Assembly (NCBI RefSeq): GCF_036226605.1 | Contig: NZ_CP109000.1 | Coordinates: 868,001 to 932,000, forward strand | From: Streptomyces sp. NBC_00704 | Lineage (GTDB): Bacteria; Actinomycetota; Actinomycetes; Streptomycetales; Streptomycetaceae | Reading direction: 5' to 3' | DNA length: 64,000 nucleotides | In this document: in pieces, positions 49,445 through 58,627 of the stretch | Layout: each line of letters starts with the position of its first letter | Numbering within the stretch: position 1 is the first letter of the stretch | Position numbers and translations under genes: made by a program | The notes under the pieces: model-generated | What the model was told of the DNA's origin: nothing | Seen by the model: the letters and a program-made list of their open reading frames with translations, nothing else | Databases searched by the model: none

Positions 49445-50626
49445 CTACTCCAGCAACTCTGATTGGATCCGGTCCCAGCTCGGCCGCGGGCTGTCGACCG
49501 GATGCACGATGGTGAGGAGGCGGCCTTCGAGGAACGCGTCGAGCCGGTCAGCCGTTGGAGAGTCCAGCCGGCGGCGCTGGGCCCTGTGGTCCAGGGGCAG
49601 GCGCTCTCCCAGGACGCCGAGCAGCACCTCTTGGCGTGCCGGGCCGACAGCATCGCCGCGGATCCACCGGCCGCGGACCTCGACGCCGGAGAACGTGCCG
49701 AGTGTGTCCTCACGGCCGAAGGACCGGTTCATGGCTGCTTCGACCAGCGGTTCGGCCCGCCTGATCGCCCCCTCGGGGTAGGCGCCGGCTCCATCGGCCG
49801 GACCCTCACCGCTGGACTCGGGTATGTCATCAGGCCAGTTCAGGAGGGGTTCCTCCGGTTCCAGGTTCGGGCGTCGGCGGGGATCGGGCCGGGGAACACG
49901 GAATCGCCAGGGAGTTGCGCCGCCCGGGGTGTCGATCCACCCAGTGCTGAGCCCGGCCGTGGCCGGGGAGTCGTCGGGGAGGAAGATGTCGACGTAGACG
50001 CCGCCCGTGCCGAGCCAGACCCAGCTCATGAAGTAGGCGTGATCGTCGTGGTCGACGGACCACTGCGCGAGCTTCTCCAAGCGGGTCTTCTGCGGCTGGG
50101 TGCCTTTGCCGGCAGGGAACATCTGCTGGTGGTCGCGGCGGCGGCCCCGCGCCTCTCCGGCGAGCGGACCGGCGGCAAGGTTGTACAGCAGGTCCGGCCG
50201 CACACCCTTCTTCGCGTAGGTGCCGACTAGTTTCCCGGGCAGGACGTCGAAGCTGCTGAGCCCGTTGGCCCCCGGCTCCCAGTCGAAAAGGGCCTCGCTG
50301 ACAGCGGTCATCACCCCAAGGCCGGTGCACTCGCTGACGAAGCGCCGGATGTGGAGGGAGCTGGAGTCGAGGGCGGGGCAGTCGACCCCGAGCGGGCCAG
50401 TACCCGGGCTGCCGGCGATATAGCTGAGCAGGAGGCTGATCTCGTGGTCGCGCACACGCTGATCGACCGTCTTGCGCAGGTCGCAGGCAAGGGCGTTGAT
50501 GTTGACCACAGCAGCCAACGACACCGGCAGAGAGCCCTGCCCGATCTCGACGGCCTGGACAGCGTCAGCGCCAGCCATGCCCTTCTCAACCGTGAAACGC
50601 CACACCCGGGCACGCACCGTACTCAT
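49445..50626 (-). CDS. Hypothetical protein, 393 aa
   Basis: ATG start at 50626. No family recognised. Features: an N-terminal region with VNINALACDLRKTVDQRVRD and SLLLSYIAG, a central EKLAQWSVDHDDHAYFMSWV segment, a Pro/Glu-rich linker, and a C-terminal helical part ending next to the helicase remnant. The composition is that of real Streptomyces coding sequence. The C-terminal part (from about residue 300) may be out of its original context because of rearrangement. Confidence 0.5.
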   Translation of the reverse strand: MSTVRARVWRFTVEKGMAGADAVQAVEIGQGSLPVSLAAVVNINALACDLRKTVDQRVRDHEISLLLSYIAGSPGTGPLGVDCPALDSSSLHIRRFVSECTGLGVMTAVSEALFDWEPGANGLSSFDVLPGKLVGTYAKKGVRPDLLYNLAAGPLAGEARGRRRDHQQMFPAGKGTQPQKTRLEKLAQWSVDHDDHAYFMSWVWLGTGGVYVDIFLPDDSPATAGLSTGWIDTPGGATPWRFRVPRPDPRRRPNLEPEEPLLNWPDDIPESSGEGPADGAGAYPEGAIRRAEPLVEAAMNRSFGREDTLGTFSGVEVRGRWIRGDAVGPARQEVLLGVLGERLPLDHRAQRRRLDSPTADRLDAFLEGRLLTIVHPVDSPRPSWDRIQSELLE

Positions 50627-50695
50627 GGGGGAAGCCTATGGCCGCCATCCGCCGGTGCGGACCTCTGGTTCCGTAGGACCCTGCAACGCGCTGGT

Positions 50696-50935
50696 CTACG
50701 CGGCATCCCCGATCGACACCGGGTGCCGGACAGCCTTCTTCACGTCCATCTCGACCGAGACCCGGTCCTTGCCCCCCGCCTTTGCGTACGCCGTCACCTT
50801 CATCTGGAACTCCGCGGAGGCGTCGAACCAGGGCTTCCACGACTCCGCGCTGTAGGGCAGGTCCTTGACCGCGTCGTTCGCCTCGACGGCAGCGCGCTCC
50901 AGGTCGATCAGGTCATCGAACGAAATAGCGGTCAC
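50696..50935 (-). CDS. Small hypothetical protein
   Basis: 79 aa from GTG 50935: TAISFDDLIDLERAAVEAND ... WFDASAEFQMKVTAYAKAGG, an acidic helical protein. Divergent from the HEPN-motif gene at 51078, so a regulatory or antidote-like partner role is conceivable but not shown. Confidence 0.45.
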   Translation of the reverse strand: MTAISFDDLIDLERAAVEANDAVKDLPYSAESWKPWFDASAEFQMKVTAYAKAGGKDRVSVEMDVKKAVRHPVSIGDAA

Positions 50936-51077
50936 GTCGAAGGATCCTACGTCCGGCCACGGCAAGGCCGGTCCCTCCCGTCCGTGGTCGGCGAGCCGAA
51001 CCAATCGGGTTGCGCGGTCCCCTTTCCCTGCCCGATCCTTCTAGGTTCGCCACATTCACATCTGAAGGGCCGCACCG

Positions 51078-52403
51078 GTGACCTCGACGACCAACGACCC
51101 CCTCGCCGCGCTCCAGGCCGTGGACCCGCGCGTCCTGCATTTCACGCCGTTCGGCCTCGGCGGACCCATGCGGCCCCAGGACGCCGCGGACTATCAGAAG
51201 CGCCTGATCAGCAACCTGGTCCTCGCCGACGACGTGGCACAGACGACCCGCCAGAAGTTCGAGCAGCTGTGCGCCGGCTACGCCCACGGCCTGTTGTGCT
51301 ACGACCTGTTCACGCTGGTCTCGGACGCCGCCAAACTGACGCTGGAGCAGGCGCTGCGGGACCGGTTCGCCGCCCACTACAACGGCACCATCACCGCCCG
51401 GAACCAGGCAGGCAGCGAGCGCCAGATCGCCTACACCAGCTATGCAGACTTCCACGATCAGTACAAGAGGCTCCGCAAGCCCGAGATACGGATGGGCAGT
51501 TCGAACACCTGGACCCCGTTCAACGGAATGCTCGACGGACTGCTGAAGTGGGCGCGGCGAGAGGGCCTGCTGCGTGGCCAGCGAAACCGCGGGATCGAGA
51601 GGGCGAAGAAGAACCTGCGGAACGTCACCGCCCACGGCATGTTCCACCTCCTCACTCCCGTCGACGTATACAGGGATCTGTCCGACCTCGCGGAGATCAT
51701 CAACCATTTGTGGGGCCACGCGACACCGGGAGGCCGGCTCTACCCGGCACCGATCCCGCGCGACGTGGTCGCCATCCGGTGGAACACCACCACCGGCTCC
51801 GTGAGGGCCGGGCACGCAGCCCAGCTCGCCGACCAGCAGGAGCAAGAGGAGGAGGACGGATTCACCTTCGTACTCGTGCGCGCGGTCTTCTGGCCCGGGG
51901 AGCGAGAGGATCCCAATCTGATGGAGTACGACGCCCGGAACGCCACCACGCACTTTCCGGCGGAGTACCTGTGGGGCCCCGGCAGCCGCACGCAGGCCAT
52001 CGCCTGGCTTGAGCAGGAAGCGCCCGAGCCGGACAGCTGCGACAGCCTGGACCAGGTCTTCGTGATCCGCGTCCACGACGACCGCATCCACCTTCCGATG
52101 TACCCAGGCGTCGCCGCGGCGCTCCTGCCCGCGGAGCAGCAGGGATCCTGGTACGCGGTCCGCGCCGACGGCCCGGCCGAGGTGTTCGCACACGCGCGCG
52201 CCGCGTCGACTGCCGCAAACGGGCATGACCAGACCGGAGAGTGCGAGCGGTGCCCTGTGGAAACCATCGCCAGCGGAGACCTCGTCACGGTCCTCCGAGC
52301 CGCGCGGGATGCCGGCGCCGACATTAGTCCGCTGACGACGCCCGACGTGCGCACCCCGTTCGCCGACCTGATGGCTCCCCGGTCGGTCGCCGCCTCGCCC
52401 TGA
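51078..52403 (+). CDS. HEPN-motif protein of unknown function
   Basis: 441 aa, GTG start. Residues 60-190 form a helical domain that reads LLCYDLFTLVSDAAKLTLEQ then ALRDRF, and later KKNLRNVTAHGMFHL with R-N-x3-H, the catalytic signature of HEPN ribonucleases. The layout (acidic ALE-type helix first, RN...H helix second) fits HEPN proteins in abortive-infection or toxin-antitoxin systems. The C-terminal 200 residues are a second unknown domain (FVLVRAVFWPG; VFVIRVHDDRIHLPMY). RNase activity is inference. Confidence 0.5.
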   Translation: MTSTTNDPLAALQAVDPRVLHFTPFGLGGPMRPQDAADYQKRLISNLVLADDVAQTTRQKFEQLCAGYAHGLLCYDLFTLVSDAAKLTLEQALRDRFAAHYNGTITARNQAGSERQIAYTSYADFHDQYKRLRKPEIRMGSSNTWTPFNGMLDGLLKWARREGLLRGQRNRGIERAKKNLRNVTAHGMFHLLTPVDVYRDLSDLAEIINHLWGHATPGGRLYPAPIPRDVVAIRWNTTTGSVRAGHAAQLADQQEQEEEDGFTFVLVRAVFWPGEREDPNLMEYDARNATTHFPAEYLWGPGSRTQAIAWLEQEAPEPDSCDSLDQVFVIRVHDDRIHLPMYPGVAAALLPAEQQGSWYAVRADGPAEVFAHARAASTAANGHDQTGECERCPVETIASGDLVTVLRAARDAGADISPLTTPDVRTPFADLMAPRSVAASP

Positions 52404-52424
52404 CGTGAGAAGTCCCGCCCGGGT

Positions 52425-53159
52425 CTATCGCCGTCGGGGACGGGGGCGGGATGCCGTCGCTACCGCCATGGCCTCGGCCTGGTGGACGATGACGTTGACC
52501 GCGCCGTACGACCGCTCCACGTGCCCGTCCAGGAAGACGACGGAGGCTTCCAGCAGGATGCGGCGGAAGCGTTCCCGCACGGGTGGGGGAGAAGACGAGG
52601 CTAACCATGCCGCTCGCGTCCTCCAGTGCGCCGAAGGCGACACTGTTCGCGGTGGGCGGGCGCTGGAGGTATTTGGCAAATCCGCCGAGTTTGCCTCACA
52701 GCCGAATACGGCCGCCAGGCCGTGCCCACGCCATGGTGGATCCAAGGTCACCCGGTCCACGACGAGCAGCCCGGAGCCGACGTACTCAAGCAGCTCGCTG
52801 ACTTCGCTGGTGAAGGAGCCCGTCTCGGGATCGAGGAGGACCTGGGCGGTCTAATACAGCTCCTCCGACTCTTGCTCCATAGCCCGGAACGCATTCCGGC
52901 CGCGGTCGAGGTGGACCCGGTAGAACGTCATCGACCCCACGGTGGCGTCCTCGACCGTGCACGCGGGGCACCCTACGGTGACGCAGTTGCCCGTGGCCGC
53001 CGGCCCCTGGCCTCCGTCGTGCATACGCCGACGATGGAGGACGGACACACTCCACCGCTCCAGCGTGTCGGCCTGCGGGGTATCCCAGAGCTCGTCGTCG
53101 TAGGAGATGCGCAGGTACAGGTCGGAGGGATCCCCTGGAAGCTGAGGCCGCTTACTCAC
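52425..53159 (-). pseudogene. Hypothetical GNAT-like gene with in-frame TAG
   Basis: From GTG 53159 the frame encodes LYLRISYDDELWDTPQADTL ... FRAMEQESEELY, then TAG at 52851-52853, and continues in the same frame as TAQVLLDPETGSFTSEVSEL then RVTLDPPWRGHGLAAVF, which belongs to the same protein (acetyl-CoA loop region). Beyond about residue 150 the sequence degenerates. The intact part may still give a 102-aa product. GTGA overlap with the gene at 53156. Confidence 0.55.
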
Positions 53160-53686
53160 CCGGCAAGGTCCTGCACGATGGCTTCAAGGACAGCACCCGA
53201 ACCCTCGATGGGCGTGGGCATCACGGCACCGATCACCGTTCTGTGCACGGCACCGCCCGACAGCAGCGACGGCTCGGGGTTCTTGGTCACGATCCGCAGG
53301 AGCCCGTGTCCGGGAGCCCCCTCGATCCGGTAGCCGGGTTGGAGGCGAGAGAGCCATCCGTGGTCCACTGCCACCGCGGCGCCGCGCAGCGCGCCGATAC
53401 GCAGGCCGCGGGTCACCCAGGCCGACCAGGCGACCTCCCTCCAGTCCGCGCCGTCGGCCTGGTCAGGAATGACGTCTGAGAGGTCGGGGTGCTGCTCAGC
53501 CACCCAGCGCGAGGGCTGCGCTTTGCGGAGGACCCACTGCCCGTCCCTGTCGACCTCGGCAGGGTCGAGCCCTGGCGTGAGGCGCATGTCGAGAGCGACG
53601 TGGCCGTCGGTGATCCGGTCGCCGTGCACCCAGACCTTGTCCTTATTGACGACCCAGTCGCAGAGTCGCTCCATTGACGCTGTCAC
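53156..53686 (-). CDS. Hypothetical protein
   Basis: 176 aa from GTG 53686 (GGGAG site), ATG 53674 also possible. Reads MERLCDWVVNKDKVWVHGDR with AVDHGWLSRLQPGYRIEG and ends in AVLEAIVQDLAG; alpha/beta soluble protein without recognised family. Its stop overlaps the next - strand gene. Confidence 0.5.
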   Translation of the reverse strand: MTASMERLCDWVVNKDKVWVHGDRITDGHVALDMRLTPGLDPAEVDRDGQWVLRKAQPSRWVAEQHPDLSDVIPDQADGADWREVAWSAWVTRGLRIGALRGAAVAVDHGWLSRLQPGYRIEGAPGHGLLRIVTKNPEPSLLSGGAVHRTVIGAVMPTPIEGSGAVLEAIVQDLAG

Positions 53687-53751
53687 TCGTTGTGCTCCCA
53701 GGAGAGATCGTTGCCCTTCCACAGTAGGGCGGGGAGCACGGAAAGCCTCTC

Positions 53752-53958
53752 TCAGACGACCTTTCCGCCTGCGGCCGACGCGAAAGCCACGCTCCGGGCG
53801 AACAGCCCCGCGTGACCATCGCACGCGTAGAAGCGGCGGCCGTCATCGGAACCGGCGCAGGGCTCGAACCACAACACGGCGGTATGCCTTCGTGAGTGGT
53901 GGTCACAGTCGTGGGGGTCGGTTATCAGATCCGCCAATCCCATGAGCGCGTGAGTCAA
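53752..53958 (-). CDS. Small Cys/His-rich protein
   Basis: 68 aa. DPHDCDHHSRRHTAVLWFEP then CAGSDDGRRFYACDGHAGLF shows paired Cys and His residues (C-D-H ... C ... C-D-G-H) that could bind zinc. Family not recognised. Confidence 0.45.
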   Translation of the reverse strand: MTHALMGLADLITDPHDCDHHSRRHTAVLWFEPCAGSDDGRRFYACDGHAGLFARSVAFASAAGGKVV

Positions 53959-53981
53959 GCGTGGAGGCTAGCCGCCGACCG

Positions 53982-54398
53982 TCACGTGCTGCGTTGCGGG
54001 TCGGGCGCGAGTGTGATGGTCATCCAGGGCGCCGCCGCCTCGCGGTAGCTGTGTCCGACCGGGACCAGTTCGGCGCTGCGGGTGAGGCTGAAGATCGTCA
54101 CCATGATCATGTCCGAGCCGTCCGCGACAGAGGTGAGCTGGGTGCGGCAGCGCTGGCAGGATCCTCGGTGGAGAGTCGGCCAAGTGGAGAAGTAGGCCGG
54201 TTCTCCTGCCGGGCCCGTCCACTTCAGGGCGTCCCTGTGGAATCCGACCCAGGCCATCGCGGGAGAACCGGACAGGCGCGTGCAGTGCTCGCACGAGCAC
54301 AAGTGCGGGTCGTCCGGAATACCGGACGCCTCGTACGCGTGATCGCCACACTGGCAACGCCCAGTCCACAGGTCTGGGACGACGATTCGTTCGGCCAC
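53982..54398 (-). CDS. GFA-family (glutathione-dependent formaldehyde-activating-like) zinc protein
   Basis: 138 aa from GTG 54398. Zinc cysteines: GRCQCGDHAYE, HLCSCEHCTRLSGSPAMAWV and SCQRCRTQLTS, the CENP-V/GFA fold. Actinobacteria do not make glutathione, so the real substrate is unclear. The rest of the longer upstream frame looks non-coding. Confidence 0.75.
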   Translation of the reverse strand: MAERIVVPDLWTGRCQCGDHAYEASGIPDDPHLCSCEHCTRLSGSPAMAWVGFHRDALKWTGPAGEPAYFSTWPTLHRGSCQRCRTQLTSVADGSDMIMVTIFSLTRSAELVPVGHSYREAAAPWMTITLAPDPQRST

Positions 54399-54625
54399 AG
54401 GGACGGCTCCTTTGGTCCGGGAAAGCTGATACCGGCGGCAGTGTGCCGCACCCAGGCGATATCGCGCTGGCGTTCGACACCGGCCGACCCCCACGGGGTG
54501 GCGAGTCCACTCTTGAAGGCGAATATCCGTACGGGCCTTCACGGTTCGGCGTCGCTCTGCGCAAGGGTCACGCGTGTGCGGCGGGTGGCGCCCCGCCTCC
54601 GTTCGCATCGGACACGCGCCCATGA

Positions 54626-54665
54626 CAAAGCCCCCGGAATCAGTGGGTGAATTCCAGGGGCTTTG
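54626..54665 (-). terminator. Terminator hairpin after the surface-protein gene
   Basis: CAAAGCCCC pairs with GGGGCTTTG, with an inner GGAAT/ATTCC stem. It lies 18 bases past the - strand stop at 54684. Confidence 0.7.
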
Positions 54666-54683
54666 CGGAGGGCCGTGGGTGGG

Positions 54684-55667
54684 TCAGCTCGCGGAGGAGC
54701 CGTCGTCGGTGGAGTTGTCCGTGCGTCGGCGACGGGCCGCGAAGAGAGCGCCTCCGCCAGCGACGATCAGGACTCCGGCGCCGCCGATCAGCCACGGTGT
54801 GGCATCGGCGCCGGTGTGCGCGAGCGAGCCGGAGGGAGCGGCCGAGGCGGTCTCGTTGGAGGTCGGAGTACCCGAGGCAGACGGCGCCGGAGTGTCCTCG
54901 TCCTTGCCGGGCTTGTCCGGGGAGGGCTTGTCGCTTGGCTTCTCGGTGGGCTTGTCTGTCGGCTTCTCCGCGGGCGGCGGGGTGGTGGCGGTCTTGGCGT
55001 TGGTGACGGTCACGGTCACGGGATCGCCCGGCTTGGCCTTGAACGCCTTCGAGGGCTTGTAGATGTTGTAGCCGGCAGGTGCCTTGACCTGCTTGACCCA
55101 GAAGTCCGTGCCGGTACGGGAGTTGATGGGCAGCTTGCCGCTGGCCGTTCCGTCGGCGCCGGTGGTCAGCGTCAGTATGGTTTTGTCGCCGCTGCCGATG
55201 TTGACCGTGGATTCGGGCAGCAGCTTGCCGGTCTTGTCGTCCTTGCCCTTCAGCAGGACCGAGGCGGCCTTGAACGGGTCGACGACCGTGAGCCGGGTGG
55301 CGTTGCCCGGGGTGACGATGACGTCCTGGTCATCGGCGGTGTCGTGAAGGCTGCTGCCGCTGGAGATTTCTTTGAGGCGGTAGACGCCCGGCGCGAGGTC
55401 GGAGAAGGTCAGTTTCCCCTGTGCGTCGGTCTTGCCGCGTCCGGCTTCTTGGCCGGCGGAGTCGAGCAGGAGGAAGGTGGCGCCGGGGAGCGCGTCCCCG
55501 GCCGGGTCCTTGGTGGTGATCTCGACGCTTCCCGCTTCCGGGGCTGGTGTCTTGGCGGAGGCCGAGGGGGTCGGTTCGGAGGGTTGGGCGCTCGCGGCCG
55601 GCGCCCAGGTGAGGGTGCCGGTCACCGCGACGGCGACGGCGACGGATCGAACGAAGCGTGCGTGCAC
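54684..55667 (-). CDS. Sortase-anchored surface protein with SpaA/collagen-binding-B-like domains
   Basis: 327 aa. Signal peptide 1-28 (AVAVAVTGTLTWAPAASA). Two SpaA-like beta domains follow (SVEITTKDPAGDALPGATFL...YRLKEISSG; VVDPFKAASVLLKGKDDKTG...WVKQVKAPAGY), then a Pro/Lys/Asp repeat linker (about 200-265), the sorting motif LAHTG, a membrane helix (WLIGGAGVLIVAGGGALFAA) and RRRR. It is exported and covalently linked to the wall by sortase. Confidence 0.85.
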   Translation of the reverse strand: MHARFVRSVAVAVAVTGTLTWAPAASAQPSEPTPSASAKTPAPEAGSVEITTKDPAGDALPGATFLLLDSAGQEAGRGKTDAQGKLTFSDLAPGVYRLKEISSGSSLHDTADDQDVIVTPGNATRLTVVDPFKAASVLLKGKDDKTGKLLPESTVNIGSGDKTILTLTTGADGTASGKLPINSRTGTDFWVKQVKAPAGYNIYKPSKAFKAKPGDPVTVTVTNAKTATTPPPAEKPTDKPTEKPSDKPSPDKPGKDEDTPAPSASGTPTSNETASAAPSGSLAHTGADATPWLIGGAGVLIVAGGGALFAARRRRTDNSTDDGSSAS

Positions 55668-55703
55668 GAAGGGAGGACTCCTTGGATCAGAGGGTGGGGA
55701 AGG

Positions 55704-56489
55704 TCAGCGGGTTCGGCCGGCAACCGGGGCGGGAGGTGGCGGGGCGATAGGTGTGCTGCCGTGAGGCTGCTTCGGTGCCGTGGTGGCGATGTAGAGGGCG
55801 CTGCGGGTGTGGACGGGAACGTCCTGGACGGTGCGGTGCAGTGGCTCGGTGGAGATCAGCGAGGCAGTGAAGGCCGCGACGAGCGTGGTGGGCGTGCCGA
55901 ACGAGAAGCGCGCCGTCCAGTGCGGCTCGCTGGGGTGCCCACCCCAGGCCCGCCAGGCCGGCCCGCTGGAGCCGCTGATGGCGTAGCGGTGGCGTAGGCC
56001 GCCGAGTCCCTCCGGGGTGAGGAACGTCTGTGTGCCGTCGGTCTTGACGTCGTGGCTCCACCCTCGGGTGAGCAGCGGCACGTACACCTCGTGCGGTGCC
56101 GTCTCGTCCCGGAACAGCCGATCGTGGTCGCTGTGCCGGTCTTCGAGGTAGAGGTCGAGCAGTTCGGTGTGGACGTCGTGCAGCAGCTCGACAGGGGTGG
56201 CGGCGTCGAAGGTGATCCGCCAGGCCGGTGGGGTGAACGGGGCCCGGTGCGCACTGACGGTCCACGTGCCCTTGCCGCGCTGGTCGGGCTGGGGGTCGTA
56301 GGTCGTCTGCAGTCGCAGGCACGGGCTGAACGCGGCGGCCGTGCCGTCGTCGGTCTGGGCGAACGGCCAGCCCTCGTCGTAGGGGAAGGCCCATGCGGTA
56401 CGCGGGTCGACGGCGCCGGGCCCGGCGAGGTGGCGGGGAAGGACCTGCACGGTCTGGGCGGGGTCGAGGTTTTCAAAGGGGTGGCTCAT
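55704..56489 (-). CDS. DUF317 domain protein
   Basis: 261 aa from ATG 56489. LQTTYDPQPDQRGKGTWTVS and PAWRITFDAATPVELLHDVH, then GPAWRAWGGHPSEPHWTARF and SFGTPTTLVAAFTASLISTE are the DUF317 repeats. A Pro-rich tail follows. Last gene of the long - strand operon. Confidence 0.7.
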   Translation of the reverse strand: MSHPFENLDPAQTVQVLPRHLAGPGAVDPRTAWAFPYDEGWPFAQTDDGTAAAFSPCLRLQTTYDPQPDQRGKGTWTVSAHRAPFTPPAWRITFDAATPVELLHDVHTELLDLYLEDRHSDHDRLFRDETAPHEVYVPLLTRGWSHDVKTDGTQTFLTPEGLGGLRHRYAISGSSGPAWRAWGGHPSEPHWTARFSFGTPTTLVAAFTASLISTEPLHRTVQDVPVHTRSALYIATTAPKQPHGSTPIAPPPPAPVAGRTR

Positions 56490-56548
56490 CACGGGCAGGG
56501 CTCCTGCTGGAAGAGTGCGGGACGCCGGGCTGGCGGTGGGGGCGCGGC

Positions 56549-57034
56549 TCAGCGGGCGCGGGTGCCGCTGCGGGTGACCGGCATGGCGGGAGCCGTGTGC
56601 GCGGTCCGGGCTGCGGCGCGGCTCGGCGCGGACGCGGTCCAGGCGCCGGGGAACCAGACGGTGGTGTACTGCTCGATGGCGTCGCGCAGTCCGGTGGTGA
56701 CGGCTCCCTCCCACGGGGGCCGGCCGGGGCGGTGGTACGTGTCGAAGGTGCCGTGCTGCTTGGTGTTCGGCCGGGTGTTGGTCGCTTCGTCGCGGCGGTG
56801 GAAGGTGCCGTGGTCGAGGAAGCCGAGGGCGACGGCGTCGATCTCGCCGCGGTCCGGGTGGACGACCGCCAGGCGTAGGCCGCCGTAGGTGTCCGCGTGG
56901 ATGGTGCGGGTGAAGTCGATGCGCAGCCGCAGCGGTGCGCCGGGGACGGGAGCGGCGAAGTAGGTGTTGCCCACGACCGTGCTGTCGAAGGGGAGGCACA
57001 ACTCGGCGAAGAACTCGGGGGCCTGCAGGGACAA
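56549..57034 (-). CDS. Hypothetical protein within DUF317 gene group
   Basis: 161 aa from TTG 57034 (GGAG site). MSLQAPEFFAELCLPFDSTV then LRLRIDFTRTIHADTYGGLR, beta-rich with LAVVHPDRGEIDAVALGFLD. Possibly a partner of DUF317 proteins, or a regulator-like small protein; not recognised. Confidence 0.5.
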   Translation of the reverse strand: MSLQAPEFFAELCLPFDSTVVGNTYFAAPVPGAPLRLRIDFTRTIHADTYGGLRLAVVHPDRGEIDAVALGFLDHGTFHRRDEATNTRPNTKQHGTFDTYHRPGRPPWEGAVTTGLRDAIEQYTTVWFPGAWTASAPSRAAARTAHTAPAMPVTRSGTRAR

Positions 57035-57065
57035 AGAGGGGTCTCCGGTAGGGGTCGGGCTGGTC

Positions 57066-57926
57066 CTATCGGCGTGGACCGGGCAGGGCCGGTCGGCTGG
57101 TGGTGCTCCAGCGCGGGACGCTGGCCGCGGGGAGCGCGGCCGGGCGGCGGGACGCGGCGGCCCGCGCCACGTCGAGCGGGGTGGGGGCCGGCGGTCCGGG
57201 CGGAAGGATCGGGGTGAGCTGGGCCATGCCCTTGATGTAGCTGAAGGTCTCCTCGCGCCACCGGGGCAGCGGAGCCCGATCGGCGACGCACTGGGTGACG
57301 GCGGTGAGCAGGGCGACGGGAGTGTCGGTACTGGCCGTGGCGTACCAGACGGACCGGTCGATGGACTTGCCCGCCCACATCTGCCACCGGGCGTCGCGTG
57401 TAGTCAGCTCGGTTTCCGGATCGAGGTCGCCGGTGGTGAACTCCAGGCCGGCGAGCCCGTCGGGGGACTGGACCGCGAAGACGCCCCAGCGTGGGTGGTC
57501 GATCTCCCAGCTCTGTTTCAGCAGGGGCACGACAGCCAGAAAGGGATCGTGTTCGTCGCCCCCTGCGGCCGGCCTGGCGAGGTAGGCGTCCGGGCCACGC
57601 TCGTACGCCTCGGCGAGCGCGGTGGTGAAGGCGCGGACGAACTCGGTGGGGACGCGGTCATTGAAACAGACACCCCACACTGGCGGGCCGAACGAGTCCT
57701 TGTAGGCGTTGATGCGCCACAGCCCGTCGTCGTCTCCCTCGGGCAGATAGCCGAGTCGGACGCGGTGGTCGGGCGCGGTGACATATACGTTGCCGAGGTC
57801 GTCGTGACGCAGGTCGAAGCCGAGCGCGAGCAGCGGCTCCAGAGCCGGGTCTCCGGTGTAAGTGCTGGCGGCGAGGTAGCGGGGGGAGACGTAGACGTCG
57901 CCGTCGATCTCTTCTGTGTCGGGCAC
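57066..57926 (-). CDS. DUF317 domain protein
   Basis: 286 aa from GTG 57926. EIDGDVYVSPRYLAASTYTG opening, HRVRLGYLPEGDDDGLWRIN and PVWGVCFNDRVPTEFVRAFT for the first repeat, then DARWQMWAGKSIDRSVWYAT and DTPVALLTAVTQCVADRAPL for the second: the full two-repeat DUF317 architecture. Confidence 0.78.
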   Translation of the reverse strand: MPDTEEIDGDVYVSPRYLAASTYTGDPALEPLLALGFDLRHDDLGNVYVTAPDHRVRLGYLPEGDDDGLWRINAYKDSFGPPVWGVCFNDRVPTEFVRAFTTALAEAYERGPDAYLARPAAGGDEHDPFLAVVPLLKQSWEIDHPRWGVFAVQSPDGLAGLEFTTGDLDPETELTTRDARWQMWAGKSIDRSVWYATASTDTPVALLTAVTQCVADRAPLPRWREETFSYIKGMAQLTPILPPGPPAPTPLDVARAAASRRPAALPAASVPRWSTTSRPALPGPRR

Positions 57927-57973
57927 GAAAGTCCTGATGGTTGGGGCCTGGGGGTGAGCGGCGCGGTGCGCGG

Positions 57974-58627
57974 TCAGGAACCGGTGCTGCCCGCGAGGGT
58001 GGGCAGCAACTGCCGTTCCAGGTGGGCGGGTTGGCCGGTGCAGTGGAGGGTGCGCAGGCCCAGCTGGGCGGCGGCCCGGCAGTTGTCCTCGCGGTCGTCG
58101 ACGAACAGCACGCGTGCTGGCTCGGCGACGCCGGTGGCGGCCAGGGCGTGTTCGTACACGGCAGGGTCGGGCTTGCACAGGCCCAGGCGGGCGGAGTACA
58201 AGGCGTCGTCCATCAGCTCGCGCCGCCAGACGGTGGCGTCCAGGACGTCGCTGAGGTGGGCCGGGGCGTTGGAGAGCAGCACCATCGGCAGCTCCGCGGC
58301 CCGGGCGCGGTACAGGACATCGAGGACGCGCGGGTCGGTGCGGGTCCACATGGCGGTGTCGGCTGCCCGCAGGGTGCGCAGCCACCGTGGGCCGGGATGG
58401 TGTCCGAGGACCTTGGCCCAGTAGGCCAGATCGCTCAGTTCCCCTGCGTCGTACGCGTTGCGGGGAGCCCAGAAGGCGTCCTGGAACGAGCGGAGATGCC
58501 GGTCGGGCCACTCGGCGAGGTCGGCGAGACGGGTCCACATGGCGGTGCTGGGCTGGAGACCGAGGACTCCGTTGTAGTCGAGGATCAGGGCGTCCACGCC
58601 GGTCGGAGAGGCGGAGGTGCGGGTCAA
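57974..58627 (-). CDS. HAD-superfamily protein with altered motif I
   Basis: 217 aa from TTG 58627, which overlaps the MFS stop (TTGA); GTG 58597 is an alternative. Motif I is LILDYNGVLG: nucleophile D kept, but the usual second D is N. Motif II VLLSNAP, motif III LCKPDPAVYEHAL and motif IV VLFVDDREDN are intact. The D-to-N change removes the normal general acid of phosphatases, so another reaction or reduced activity is possible. Confidence 0.75.
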   Translation of the reverse strand: MTRTSASPTGVDALILDYNGVLGLQPSTAMWTRLADLAEWPDRHLRSFQDAFWAPRNAYDAGELSDLAYWAKVLGHHPGPRWLRTLRAADTAMWTRTDPRVLDVLYRARAAELPMVLLSNAPAHLSDVLDATVWRRELMDDALYSARLGLCKPDPAVYEHALAATGVAEPARVLFVDDREDNCRAAAQLGLRTLHCTGQPAHLERQLLPTLAGSTGS

